The position numbers were made by a program, and so were the translations under genes. The notes under the pieces are model-generated. The model saw only the letters and a program-made list of their open reading frames with translations. It was not told where the DNA came from and searched no databases. From assembly GCF_021458635.1 (NCBI RefSeq), contig NZ_JAIRDQ010000011.1, positions 205,496 through 269,495 of the forward strand: DNA of 64,000 nucleotides. Direction: 5' to 3'. Below, piece by piece: positions 50,871 through 59,557 of this stretch (positions are counted from its first letter, which is position 1; each line of letters starts with the position of its first letter). Source of the stretch: Bradyrhizobium monzae. Lineage in GTDB: Bacteria > Pseudomonadota > Alphaproteobacteria > Rhizobiales > Xanthobacteraceae.

Positions 50871-51617
50871 GTGCCGATCGTCCGAATTCTCCTGGTCCTT
50901 CTCGCGCTCGTCTCGCCTGCGCTCGCGCAGGACGGTGCGCGCGACACGGCCGCCGCAGTCGATGCCGCGAAGGCCTTCAAGGTCTATGTCGATGGCGTGG
51001 CCAAGAAGAGCGGGCGGCCCGACATGACACGGCCGGACATCGCTGCACTGCTCGGCCACGTCTTCGATGTCGACGCCCTGGCCGCGCTGCCGCCCGCGCA
51101 GGCGAGCGATATGAACTGGCTGTCCGACTGGATGGACGCGGCACAGGCAACCCATAAGATCATCATCTTTTACGGCTCCAAGCCGGGACCGCAGCCCGAC
51201 TTTACGGCGCTTGCGCGCAACATGACCGAGTATGGCGATCAGTACGCGGCAGCGATGAACTTCATGATCCGCGGCATGGCGCGCGAGGCGACCACGAGCA
51301 AATTGTTCAGGGCGAGCCTCGCGCCCGAGCAGCTCACGCGCATACGCGAGGACGGGTTCGCGGGCATGCGCAGGAATAGCGCCACATACATCCTGACGAT
51401 GGTCTGCTCGGCGATCCAGAACGCGAGCAAGCCGGCCAACGCACGCCTGGTGGCGGCGGCCATCCGCGACACGCGCGAGGTCTGGGCCGATTTCTTCTTG
51501 CCGCAGGACCGGGCCCGCGTGATCGCAGAACTCGCCGATCTTCCGAAATGGGCGCCGGACGAGGTGGCGCGCGCCGACCTCGCCACCTTCACGGCCGCGC
51601 TTCAGGCGGTGAATTGA
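50871..51617 (+). CDS. Exported hypothetical protein
   Basis: A 248-aa protein I cannot assign. Start is GTG 50871-50873, with GAGG 6 nt upstream; a TTG 12 nt earlier is possible. Residues 1-20 (PIVRILLVLLALVSPALAQDG) are a signal peptide. Mature sequence is mostly helical, with ALLGHVFDVDALAALPPAQASDMNWLSDWMDAAQATHKIIIFYG, ARNMTEYGDQYAAAMNFMIRGMAREATTSKLF and one Cys. Likely periplasmic; resembles a helical bundle. It overlaps no other gene and is convergent to plsY with a 6-nt gap. Confidence 0.72.
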   Translation: MPIVRILLVLLALVSPALAQDGARDTAAAVDAAKAFKVYVDGVAKKSGRPDMTRPDIAALLGHVFDVDALAALPPAQASDMNWLSDWMDAAQATHKIIIFYGSKPGPQPDFTALARNMTEYGDQYAAAMNFMIRGMAREATTSKLFRASLAPEQLTRIREDGFAGMRRNSATYILTMVCSAIQNASKPANARLVAAAIRDTREVWADFFLPQDRARVIAELADLPKWAPDEVARADLATFTAALQAVN

Positions 51618-51623
51618 CTCGCA

Positions 51624-52310
51624 TCAGACCTGCGCTTCGGCTTTCACATCCGCGCTGCCGTGCCCGAGCCGCGGCTCCGTACCCGCCAGCAACCGTTGAA
51701 TGTTGGCGCGATGGCGGATGATCACGTAGAGGCCTCCTGCGATCACCAGCAGCCGATAGGGCAGAGGGTGCGCGAAGCCGCAGACGAGGACGATGGCCGT
51801 CAAAGCCGCGAGCATCGAACTGAGCGAAACGATCCGCACCAACCCCAGCACGGCGCCAAACACCGCCGCTGCACCCAGTCCCACCGGCCACGACATCGCC
51901 AGCAGCACGCCGAGCCCGGTCGCAGCCGATTTGCCGCCCGTAAAATTCAACCAGATCGAGCGGCCATGCCCCAGCAGCGCGGCGATGCCGGCGAGGCACA
52001 CCACCCATGCCACCCAGGTTTGCAGATCGGACGTCGGCGGCGGCGTCGGAGACAATTCGTTGGTGAGCCAGGGGCAAAACCAGCGCGCAACGAGGATCGC
52101 CCCCACGCCTTTCAGCACATCGGCGATCAGCACCGCCAGCGCAGGCCACTTGCCGAGGGTCCGCAACACATTCGTGGCGCCGGTGGACCTCGAGCCGTGC
52201 TCGCGAATGTCGATGCCCCGAAGGAGCTTCCCCGCCAGATAGCCCGACGGGATCGAGCCGAGGAGATAGGCGATCACCAATCCAACCGCGCCTGCAATCC
52301 AGAAGGCCAT
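51624..52310 (-). CDS. plsY: Glycerol-3-phosphate acyltransferase PlsY
   Basis: A 228-aa inner-membrane enzyme of phospholipid synthesis: transfers acyl from acyl-phosphate to glycerol-3-phosphate to make lysophosphatidate. Family motifs are all present: GSIPSGYLAGKLLRGIDIREHGSRSTGATNVLRTLGK (motif 1), GHGRSIWLNFTGGKSAATGLGVLL (motif 2), and IIRHRANIQRLLAGTEPRLG (motif 3). About six membrane helices. ATG 52308-52310 follows AGGAC; longer frames upstream are shadows. It is slightly longer than E. coli PlsY, with a loop WLTNELSPTPPPTSDLQTW. Confidence 0.94.
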   Translation of the reverse strand: MAFWIAGAVGLVIAYLLGSIPSGYLAGKLLRGIDIREHGSRSTGATNVLRTLGKWPALAVLIADVLKGVGAILVARWFCPWLTNELSPTPPPTSDLQTWVAWVVCLAGIAALLGHGRSIWLNFTGGKSAATGLGVLLAMSWPVGLGAAAVFGAVLGLVRIVSLSSMLAALTAIVLVCGFAHPLPYRLLVIAGGLYVIIRHRANIQRLLAGTEPRLGHGSADVKAEAQV

Positions 52311-52385
52311 TGTCCTGTTTCCAACGGGTGTGTGTCCAGTGTCCCGTAAGCACTGTTTTATCGCCGACTTGGTTTGACCGCCATA

Positions 52386-52452
52386 GGGCAAGACCTTGGG
52401 GCAAGACCTTGGGGCAAGACCTTGGGGCAAGAGCTTGGGGCAAGAGCTTGGA
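52386..52452. repeat. 13-bp tandem repeat, five copies
   Basis: The unit GGCAAGACCTTGG repeats with an exact 13-bp period (GCAAGA at 52388, 52401, 52414, 52427, 52440); the last two copies read GAGCTT in place of GACCTT. It lies in the divergent gap between plsY and the serine hydrolase. Perfect short-period repeats like this often vary in copy number. Confidence 0.85.
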
Positions 52453-52497
52453 GCTATCTTCCCGCTGTAGTAGAAAGCGCCGAGGTTCAGGTGGAAG

Positions 52498-53886
52498 ATG
52501 ATGCGTCGGGCGCTCAGGGTTTTCGGTGTTGTCGTCGGCCTTCTGGTGCTGGCGATCGTGGGGTTCGGCGCATGGATGGACATTGCCCGACAGGATGTCC
52601 TGCAACTTGTCACTGGGGCTGCCGCGAAAACCGTCTGCTCGCATGTCTTCATCGCCGGGCGCGATATGAGCGCGATCGTGCAGGCCGACTTGACGGCCGT
52701 TGAGCATCCGATCTTCCGTCTGGTGAAGGTCAACGTCAACGCCGCCGATCACCGCGTCGATGCTGCCTTTTTTGGATTCATTGCCAAACGTCACGCCTAT
52801 TATGTCGAGGGACGAGGCTGCACCAACGTCATGAACGACGAGGCCTGGAAACGGCCCGCTGCGCAACAACTCCCGCCCGCCTCAAGCGCCGACGCGCCCT
52901 GGCCTGCTGGCGAGAAGGTGGAGACGTCCGAGAACGCGCGCTTGCAGGCCGCGGTAAACGACCCGGCCTTGCAGGGGCCGGGCATGCGCGCCATCGTCGT
53001 CGTCCACGACGGCCGGATCATCGCCGAGGCCTATGGCCAGGGTTTCAGCGCTGCAACGCCGTTGCAGGGCTGGTCGATGACCAAGAGCGTCACGGCGGCC
53101 CTGGTCGGCATGGCGATCAAGGATGGCAAGCTGTCGCTCGATCAGAAGCATCTGTTTCCGCAATGGGCGGGCGATGCTCGCGCGGAGATCTCGGTCGCCG
53201 ATCTGATGGCCATGACCGGCGGATTGAAATGGAGCGAAGATCAGGGGCGCATCACCGATCCCGGGCGCATGGAATATCTGGTGAGGGATACGGCCGCTTT
53301 CGCGCGGGACCTTCCGCCGGTCGCTCCGCCGGGAACGAGATTCAACTATTCCAGCGGCGAGTCCGTCCTGCTGACGCGGCTCTGGCAGAACGCGGTAGGC
53401 GAGATGGCTCCGTCTTACCCGCGCGAGCGGCTGTTCAATCCTTTGGGCATGACCAGCGCCGTTCTCGAGGCCGACGAGGCAGGCACGTTTCGCGGCGAAG
53501 GCTTCCTCTTTGCCAACGCGCATGATTGGGCGCGCTTCGGCGAGTTTTTGCGATTGGGCGGCGCGTGGAACGGCCAGCAGCTTCTCCCCGTTGGCTTCGT
53601 CGACTATATGCGCTCACCCTCTCCCGTGTCCGATGAAGGCCACGGTCCGGTCTACGGCCGCGGACAGATCTGGCTGGCCAAGGGCCAGGGCTTCGATCTC
53701 CCCGCCGACACCTTCATGATGCAAGGGCATCTGCGCCAGGTGATCGCCATCATTCCCTCGCGCAAGCTGGTGATCCTGCGGATGGGGATGACGCGCGAGG
53801 ATATCGGCTTCAGCAATGCGGGACTGCTGCGCGCGATCGTGAGGGCACTCCCGGTTCAGCGATTGTCGCCCTCGGCGGCGAGATGA
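52498..53886 (+). CDS. Serine hydrolase (class C beta-lactamase-type), membrane-anchored
   Basis: A 462-aa protein. N-terminal segment MMRRALRVFGVVVGLLVLAIVGFGAW anchors it. The transpeptidase-like fold has the SxxK nucleophile in GWSMTKSVTAALVG (near 200), Tyr-containing FNYSSGESVLLTRL (near 285) in place of YxN, and a late QGHLRQVIAI segment instead of the KTG triad, so it fits EstB/penicillin-binding-like esterases more than true beta-lactamases. Likely acts in the periplasm on esters or D-amino acid peptides. ATG 52498 or 52501 follows AGGTGGAAG. Confidence 0.85.
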   Translation: MMRRALRVFGVVVGLLVLAIVGFGAWMDIARQDVLQLVTGAAAKTVCSHVFIAGRDMSAIVQADLTAVEHPIFRLVKVNVNAADHRVDAAFFGFIAKRHAYYVEGRGCTNVMNDEAWKRPAAQQLPPASSADAPWPAGEKVETSENARLQAAVNDPALQGPGMRAIVVVHDGRIIAEAYGQGFSAATPLQGWSMTKSVTAALVGMAIKDGKLSLDQKHLFPQWAGDARAEISVADLMAMTGGLKWSEDQGRITDPGRMEYLVRDTAAFARDLPPVAPPGTRFNYSSGESVLLTRLWQNAVGEMAPSYPRERLFNPLGMTSAVLEADEAGTFRGEGFLFANAHDWARFGEFLRLGGAWNGQQLLPVGFVDYMRSPSPVSDEGHGPVYGRGQIWLAKGQGFDLPADTFMMQGHLRQVIAIIPSRKLVILRMGMTREDIGFSNAGLLRAIVRALPVQRLSPSAAR

Positions 53887-54839
53887 TCGCGAAGGAAGCT
53901 CACGATGCTCGCGTTGAGCTCGCGATGAAACGCGGCTCTGTCGAAGCCCGGCGGATCGGTGCATAGCCGGGGAATTTCGGCGGCGAATTTCGCCGTGCAC
54001 GGCGCCAGGAAAGCGAAGTGACCGGCGGGCACGACGCGCACCTCCGGCTTGCCCGGCAGGCTGCTCGCCGTCAGCGCCGCGTTTTGGGGATCGACACCGC
54101 CGCCTCCCGATTTCGATCGCCAGATCAGCAGGGGGATGTGCACGCCGGTCAGTCCCTCTGGCGAAAACATGAAGTTCAAAGCCGTGTCAGCGAGGACCGC
54201 AGCGCGGATGCGCGGCTCGTGCGCCGGCTCGGGCGGAATGTCGCCACGACGAAACTGCTCGCATCCCAGTGAATTGTTGCTCTCGGTACAGAGCCCCGCA
54301 ATCTTTTGATAGTCCGGCTTCGCACCCGCCAGGATCAATCCGGTATAGGCGCCGGCGGAAAAGCCAAAGAAGCCGATCCTTTCGGGATCGATCACCGCGC
54401 GATCGCGCCAGTCGTTCAGCATGAAGTTCAGCAGGCGGATCGTATCGGCCGGGCGTGCGGTGATGTTGTACAGGCTTTCGCTTTGCGAACGGTCGGCCCC
54501 GTTGTCGCCGCGATAATTGATGGCCGCGACGACAAAGCCGGCATCGGCGAGCGCCTGCGCGGTGTCATCATGTCCGCCAAACCAGCCGCCGCGGCCGTGC
54601 GCGATGATGACAACCGGCAGTCTGCTCCCGGAGACGGGGCAATCCTTCACGCCCTGCAACGTGGTGATGAAATTCATCGACACCTTGCCGAGGGCTACTT
54701 CCTGCGGATCGGCCGCGCACGGATACCAGATGGCGCCCGCCAAGGTCGGATCGGTGTCCAGAAGCTGCAGACCCGCCGCATGCGCGGACGAGGCCAGGCC
54801 AAAGAACAAGGCGAGGCAAAACCAATGTGGCCGACGCAT
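53856..54839 (-). CDS. Exported dienelactone-hydrolase-like alpha/beta hydrolase
   Basis: A 327-aa protein. Signal peptide (MRRPHWFCLALFFGLASSAHA) then alpha/beta-hydrolase core: VIIAHGRGGWFGGHDDTAQALADAGFVVAAINYRGDNG, nucleophile GFFGFSAGAYTGLIL (GxSxG near 175), and His in PAGHFAFLAPCT near 283. Several Cys (CAADP, CTESNNSLGC, CTAKF, CTDPP) suggest disulfides in the periplasm. It overlaps the upstream hydrolase by 31 nt tail-to-tail (53856-53886). Substrate unknown. Confidence 0.85.
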   Translation of the reverse strand: MRRPHWFCLALFFGLASSAHAAGLQLLDTDPTLAGAIWYPCAADPQEVALGKVSMNFITTLQGVKDCPVSGSRLPVVIIAHGRGGWFGGHDDTAQALADAGFVVAAINYRGDNGADRSQSESLYNITARPADTIRLLNFMLNDWRDRAVIDPERIGFFGFSAGAYTGLILAGAKPDYQKIAGLCTESNNSLGCEQFRRGDIPPEPAHEPRIRAAVLADTALNFMFSPEGLTGVHIPLLIWRSKSGGGGVDPQNAALTASSLPGKPEVRVVPAGHFAFLAPCTAKFAAEIPRLCTDPPGFDRAAFHRELNASIVSFLRDHLAAEGDNR

Positions 54840-55017
54840 CGATGCCGCTCCAAAAATGTGGCGTTGACCTAGTGGATCAAGATGGCCGCACTGTGTTGCA
54901 TTCAGGCGCCTGCCTATAATGAAGGCTCTTTCAAAACCTGCAACGCCGCAAAACGGTCACACACAGAACGGCATCCTTGGGTTGCTCGTCGTGGGCACTG
55001 GTGGGGGAGAGCCTGAC

Positions 55018-56046
55018 ATGCGGACATGGATCTGTGTCATTGCAGCCGTGTGTGACCTTGCTTTGAGTCCAGTCGCACCCGCAGCCGAGCCTGCGTCCGG
55101 TTGCGGCATTCCGCAGGATATCCGCGACGGATGGGCGATGAGTTCGCCGGACAAGCAGGGGCTGAACGAGGCGCTGCTCTGCGCGATGGACGAGGGCATC
55201 AGCGGTGGCAAACTCGCCAACGTGGACGACATCGTCGTCATCAGGCACGGCGTGCTCGTCTACGAGCGCTACTACGATTATCCGCATCAGATGAATTACG
55301 ACGCGACCACGCGGCACAATGGTTATTCCATGACCAAGAGCGTCGTCTCGCTGCTGGTCGGCATCGCCATGGAGCGCGGCTTGATCAGGGATCTCGACGC
55401 TCCGCTGGTGTCGTATCTCCCTGACTACGCGGGCTTGCGTGAAGCCGACAAGGATCGCATCACGCTACGCCATCTCCTGACAATGTCGGCGGGATTGGGC
55501 TCCGAGCGGGCTCTTGGCGCTTCCTTCCAGTACAACAATGCGGAAACCGAGCTGATCGGTGCCATCCTGAAGAAGGTCACCGGGAAGGGCGTCGATGTGC
55601 TGGCTCAGGAAAACATCTTCGCGCCGCTCGGGATCGAGGATGTGGCCTGGTACAAAAATCCGGTTAGCGGCCTTCCAACGTCGGCGAGCGGCCTGAGCCT
55701 GCGGCCGCGCGACTGGGCGAAGATCGGCCAGCTCGTTCTCAACCGCGGGGCCTGGAACGGCAAGCAGATCGTTCCGGCCTCCTGGGTGGATCAATCGACC
55801 GCCGAGCACATCAAGGCCGAGGAGGCGCAGTCATACGGTTATCAGTGGTGGGTCGGTCGCTCGCAGGACGGCGATCGCACCGTCGAATGGGTCGCCGCCA
55901 AGGGCTTCAATTCGCAAAAGACCATCATCATCCCCTCGCTCGACATGGTCGTCGTCTTCAACGCGGGGCGGGAATCCAAGAACATGGTTGCACCCGAACT
56001 GGACCTGCTGGATCGCTATATCGTGCCTGCGGCTTTGAAGGATTGA
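55018..56046 (+). CDS. Exported serine hydrolase (class C beta-lactamase fold)
   Basis: A 342-aa protein. ATG 55018-55020 (MRTWICVIAAVCDLALSPVAPAAE) gives a signal peptide, with GGGGGAG upstream; a longer frame adds 33 residues. The SxxK motif is in NGYSMTKSVVSLLVG (about 108-112), the YxN element is QYNNAETELIG (near 165), and the third motif may lie in the VEWVAAKGFNSQKTIIIPS segment. Related to EstB/6-aminohexanoate-dimer hydrolase-type enzymes. It parallels the protein at 52498. Confidence 0.87.
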   Translation: MRTWICVIAAVCDLALSPVAPAAEPASGCGIPQDIRDGWAMSSPDKQGLNEALLCAMDEGISGGKLANVDDIVVIRHGVLVYERYYDYPHQMNYDATTRHNGYSMTKSVVSLLVGIAMERGLIRDLDAPLVSYLPDYAGLREADKDRITLRHLLTMSAGLGSERALGASFQYNNAETELIGAILKKVTGKGVDVLAQENIFAPLGIEDVAWYKNPVSGLPTSASGLSLRPRDWAKIGQLVLNRGAWNGKQIVPASWVDQSTAEHIKAEEAQSYGYQWWVGRSQDGDRTVEWVAAKGFNSQKTIIIPSLDMVVVFNAGRESKNMVAPELDLLDRYIVPAALKD

Positions 56047-56140
56047 TTTCGGACAGACGACGCCCCGCCATTGAACCTGCCCCGCCTCCAGGCGCACCAA
56101 CGTCGCGTAAGTCCCGAAAACCGCGACGAAGGAATGCGCG

Positions 56141-57103
56141 ATGAAGGCCCTGAAAGCATCGATCCGTGTTGCGGTCGCCGCGCTCGCTTTGAGCCTGTCG
56201 CTCGTTGCGCCGTCCTCTGCGGCAGAGGACGAGGCGGGCACGCTCACGCTGCAGATGAAGGAGTTTTATCGGGCCGGCAAGTACAGCGAAGCGCTGCCGC
56301 TCGCCCAGAAGGCGCTGGCCCTGCGCGAGAAGGAGTTCGGCAGCGATGACGCCAACGTCGCGATGCCGCTGAATGATCTCGGCACCATCCACTATAATCT
56401 GGGTCAATACGCGGTTGCCGAACCGCTGTACAAGCGCTCGCTGGCCATCAGGGAAAAAACGCTCGGCCCGGATCACCCTGAAGTCGCGATGGTGCTGAAC
56501 AATCTGGGCGATCTCTACCGCGCGGAAGGGCGCTACGCGGACGCAGAGCCGCTGCTCAAGCGGTCCATCGCCATTGACGAGAAAACGGTCGGCCCCGACG
56601 ATCCGTCGATCGTGCTGCCGTTGAGCAACCTCGCCGCCGTCTACAGCGGTCAGGGACGGTACGACCAGGCCGTGCCGCTGTTCAAGCGCGGGCTGGCTGT
56701 CCTCGAGAAGGCCAACGGCCCCGACGATCCCGAAGCCACGGTGCTGATGAGCAACCTCGCCGACGCCTACATCAACCGTCATCGTTATGCCGATGCCGAG
56801 CGGCTGCTCAAGCGAGCCATGGCGGTGACCACGAAGGCGTACGGACCCGACCATCCCGACGTCGCGCAGGCGTTGAACAATCTGGCCGCGCTCTACGCGC
56901 GTCAGGGGCGCAATGCCGACGCTGAACGGCTGTTCAAGCAGTCGGTGGCCACCATGGAGAAGACGCTCGGTCCCAAGCATCCGGATCTCGCCGATGTCCT
57001 GGAGAATCTGGCCGGTCTCTACAAGGATCAGGGGCGCTACGCCGATGCCCAGCAAGTCATCAAGCGGTCGATGGCCATTCGCGGCAAGACAAGGCCGATC
57101 TGA
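56141..57103 (+). CDS. Exported TPR protein with kinesin-light-chain-type repeats
   Basis: A 320-aa protein. Signal peptide (MKALKASIRVAVAALALSLSLVAPSSAAED), then six to seven 42-residue TPR_12 units whose spacer GPDHPEVAMVLNNLGDLYRAEGRYADAEPLLKRSI recurs with small changes. Repeats of this regularity form an elongated right-handed solenoid for protein contact. Periplasmic by its signal. It follows a serine hydrolase; whether it scaffolds it is unknown. ATG 56141 has GAAGGAATG upstream. Confidence 0.87.
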   Translation: MKALKASIRVAVAALALSLSLVAPSSAAEDEAGTLTLQMKEFYRAGKYSEALPLAQKALALREKEFGSDDANVAMPLNDLGTIHYNLGQYAVAEPLYKRSLAIREKTLGPDHPEVAMVLNNLGDLYRAEGRYADAEPLLKRSIAIDEKTVGPDDPSIVLPLSNLAAVYSGQGRYDQAVPLFKRGLAVLEKANGPDDPEATVLMSNLADAYINRHRYADAERLLKRAMAVTTKAYGPDHPDVAQALNNLAALYARQGRNADAERLFKQSVATMEKTLGPKHPDLADVLENLAGLYKDQGRYADAQQVIKRSMAIRGKTRPI

Positions 57104-57184
57104 GGCCGCTGGTTGAAGGCCCGGAAGGGATTCGGCAAGAGGCGCCGACGCGACGACAGCCGTGCCGGCTTCACCGGGGCGACC

Positions 57185-57394
57185 CTAACTGCAGCACGCG
57201 CTCTTGCCATTCTCCTGGATCGGCGGACACGGCACGCTGCCATAGGAGCAGAACACGCAACAGTCGCCCGCCTGGGGCTTCAACCTGGTGCCGCAGCCCT
57301 TGCAGTCATAGAAGTACTCGCAGGCGTCGATCGGCATGGTCTCTGTTGAGTTGTGGCCGCATGCGGGACAGGTCAGGGTCGATTGTAATTGCAT
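57185..57394 (-). CDS. GDCCVxC-domain zinc-ribbon protein
   Basis: A 69-aa protein. ATG 57392-57394 (MQLQSTLTCPACGHNSTETMPIDACEYFYDCKGCGTRLKPQAGDCCVFCSYG). The CPxCG and CKGCG knuckles form a zinc ribbon and GDCCVFC is the signature; some homologues use selenocysteine at this place but here all are Cys codons. Additional PCPPI and CCS at the end. Function unknown; often found with metal or mercury-related genes, from recollection. Longer start would precede a helix-poor leader. Cytosolic. Confidence 0.85.
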   Translation of the reverse strand: MQLQSTLTCPACGHNSTETMPIDACEYFYDCKGCGTRLKPQAGDCCVFCSYGSVPCPPIQENGKSACCS

Positions 57395-57597
57395 GACCGG
57401 GCCGTTCTGAGGAGCTTCAAGCGTGAGAGATAGCATTTTTTGCATCTTTTACCACATTGACGGCTCGGCGATGTCGGCAGGGGCTGGTCTCGAGCGTCCT
57501 TGGGTGGACATTTCACGGACGTGCTGGACATGGACCCCGCACAAATGACGTGATGTCGTCATCTCGAGCCGTCAAAATCGAACTGGAGCAATACCCC

Positions 57598-58014
57598 ATG
57601 AGAATTACCGTCGAAACCAGCGTCGCCGCCCCGATCGATCAGGTCTGGCGTGCCTATACGACGCCTGCCGACATCGTGAAGTGGAACGCCGCGTCGGACG
57701 ACTGGCATACCACCAAGGCGACGGTCGATTTGCGCGAGGGCGGCGTGTTCTCGTCCCGCATGGAAGCCAAGGACGGTAGCATGGGTTTTGACTTCGCCGG
57801 CACCTACACGACGATCGTCGAGCACAAGCTGATCGAATACGCGTTCGGCGATCGCAAGGCCGAAGTCGAGTTCGTGCCCGGTCCGAAGGCCGTCGTCGTC
57901 CGCGTCGCGTTCGACAGCGAGCCGGCGCACTCGGTCGAGCAGCAGCAAGGCGGCTGGCAGGCGATCCTCGACAGCTTTGCGCGATACGTCGAGGCGAAGC
58001 AGAAGAATTCGTAA
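57598..58014 (+). CDS. SRPBCC/AHSA1-type protein
   Basis: A 138-aa START-like protein. ATG 57598-57600 (MRITVETSVAAPIDQVWRAYTTPADIVKWNAASDDWHTTKATVDLREGGVFSSRMEAKDGSMGFDFAGTYTTI) matches the AHSA1 opening. The closing GGWQAILDSFARYVE is the C-terminal helix lining the cavity. GGAG is 12 nt upstream; a longer frame adds random residues. Divergent from the GDCCVxC gene. Ligand unknown. It lacks an ArsR neighbour, unlike 28672. Confidence 0.87.
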   Translation: MRITVETSVAAPIDQVWRAYTTPADIVKWNAASDDWHTTKATVDLREGGVFSSRMEAKDGSMGFDFAGTYTTIVEHKLIEYAFGDRKAEVEFVPGPKAVVVRVAFDSEPAHSVEQQQGGWQAILDSFARYVEAKQKNS

Positions 58015-58401
58015 GGGCCTGTAGCAGGCGCGATGGAGGCGGAGCCGAATGCAACGGCTCCGCCTCGGAGACAATGCTCCCGCCATGATCCCCCGACGTA
58101 TCGCTTGCCAGCTGCGAGGCGGCTGCAATATTTTCGTGCCGGAGGCGGGCCAGGGCCGCGGTCGGCGACTTCATGAGGCCGCGCGCTGGCTTCCGGAATG
58201 ACCGTCGGAGCCGCGCGGCGAACCGTCATTCCCGCTGGGTCCAAAATTCGTAGCGCCGCCAACGTCTGGTAATCGGCCGATGACCGCTGTGGGTCCGATA
58301 AGCGAAGAGCCTGGGCCGTGCACCAGTCTTTCGCTCGCGCTCTGTGTCCTGACCTCAACGAAGCGCGCAGCCAACTTGCTGAGGGGCCAGAAGAAGACCG
58401 G
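58015..58401. other. Intergenic region with terminator-like hairpin
   Basis: A 387-nt stretch with no supported gene. It starts with a 12-bp hairpin (58036-58066). The rest shows coding-like but interrupted frames on the minus strand that may be a remnant; no family is recognisable. Confidence 0.45.
58036..58066 (+). terminator. Hairpin downstream of SRPBCC gene
   Basis: GAGGCGGAGCCG (58036-58047) and CGGCTCCGCCTC (58055-58066) form a perfect 12-bp stem with a 7-nt loop, 22 nt after the stop. No T-run follows, so intrinsic termination is not certain. Confidence 0.55.
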
Positions 58402-59367
58402 TCACTCAACGACTTGATCAGCCCGAGCAAGAAATGACGGAGATAGCTCCAAACCGATAGCCTTGGCGACTTTGAGATTTACCACCAGATCGAACTCAGT
58501 TGGTTGCTCGACTGGGAGTTCCTCGGGCTTGGCTCCCCGGAGGATTTTGTCAACGTACTCTGCCGCTCGGCGAAACAAACTTGCCGTATTGGGTCCGTAA
58601 GACATGAGGCCGCCGCTATCCACGTATTCCCGAAAGCCATGCATGGTCGGCAAGCGATGCTGTAGCGCGAGCTTGTTAACCAGAATGCGATTTGTGTTCA
58701 TGAGCAAATTCGGAGGAACGTACAGAGCTTGCAGCTGAGGGTCGAATGACGCGAACGCGGGTTCTATGTCGCTCGCCGAGTGAACGGAAAGGGTGACGAC
58801 CTCGAGTCCAACTTTTTTGCTGGCTGCATAAACCGCACCGGCCTCTAGCACTGTCCCGGGGTAATCGACCCAAGTCAGGATTGCAAAGCGCTTTAACGCA
58901 GGGAGGGCTTCTCTTAGAAATTCAATTCGCTTTCCCGCGAGATCCGGCGATTGGATAGACATCCCGGTGATATTGCCGCCCGGTCGCGCAAGACTGGCTA
59001 CGAGCCCAGTGCCGACCGGATCTGCCATCAAGGCTACCACGATCGGAATAGTGGAAGTCGCCTTCTTGGCCGAGTCACCTCCGACCGCGACAAGAACGTT
59101 GGCATGAAGCTTCACGAGCTCCGCGCCTATTTGCGCGTAGCGCTCCTCGCTTCCTTCGGCCCAACGATACTCAATCTTGACGGTTTTGCCGTCGACCCAT
59201 CCAAGCTCATTGAGGCGTCGGCCAAATGAGGCTGTCCACGGAGCCCAGGCGGAGGGTGTCGCTGCACCCATGAAACCAATCACAGGCAACTTGGTCTGTG
59301 CTGTGACGCGAGAAGACGAGAAAGCTGCGATTCCGCTGACCGCCGTCAAAAAATCCCGCCGTCGCAT
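58402..59367 (-). CDS. Orphan ABC transporter substrate-binding protein (ABC_sub_bind/TrpX-like)
   Basis: A 321-aa exported binding protein. ATG 59365-59367 begins MRRRDFLTAVSGIAAFSSSRVTAQ, a Tat-like signal. Features: VIGFMGAATPSAWAPWTASFGRRLNELGWVDGKTVKIEYRWAEGSEERYAQI, PIVVALMADPVGTGLVASLARPGGNITGMS, GLMSYGPNTASLFRRAAEYVDKILRGAKPEELPVEQPTEFDLVVNLKVAKAIGLELSP. No permease or ATPase adjacent. Parallels the protein at 47608. Genomes of this group carry many such orphans, from recollection. Confidence 0.88.
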   Translation of the reverse strand: MRRRDFLTAVSGIAAFSSSRVTAQTKLPVIGFMGAATPSAWAPWTASFGRRLNELGWVDGKTVKIEYRWAEGSEERYAQIGAELVKLHANVLVAVGGDSAKKATSTIPIVVALMADPVGTGLVASLARPGGNITGMSIQSPDLAGKRIEFLREALPALKRFAILTWVDYPGTVLEAGAVYAASKKVGLEVVTLSVHSASDIEPAFASFDPQLQALYVPPNLLMNTNRILVNKLALQHRLPTMHGFREYVDSGGLMSYGPNTASLFRRAAEYVDKILRGAKPEELPVEQPTEFDLVVNLKVAKAIGLELSPSFLARADQVVE

Positions 59368-59557
59368 GCGTGATCCCCATCGTGGATATGGACCGCACAT
59401 TATCGTAACGCCGCAGGGGCGTGTAGCCGCCGGAATGCCGGCTCGGGGTCACAAGCGGGCATCGGCGGAAGGCGTCCGATAGGTCGGCTTCGGGCCCAGA
59501 ATCTGATTTAAAAGCTGAATTGCCTCCTTGTCCTCAGACCGAGGGCCGAGGCCTGCG

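Noticed and set aside
52386..52452. CRISPR array
   Set aside because: The 13-bp units are contiguous without spacers.
52311..52739. Upstream extension of plsY across the tandem repeat
   Set aside because: It reads through repeat sequence with no PlsY similarity; the family N-terminus starts at 52310.
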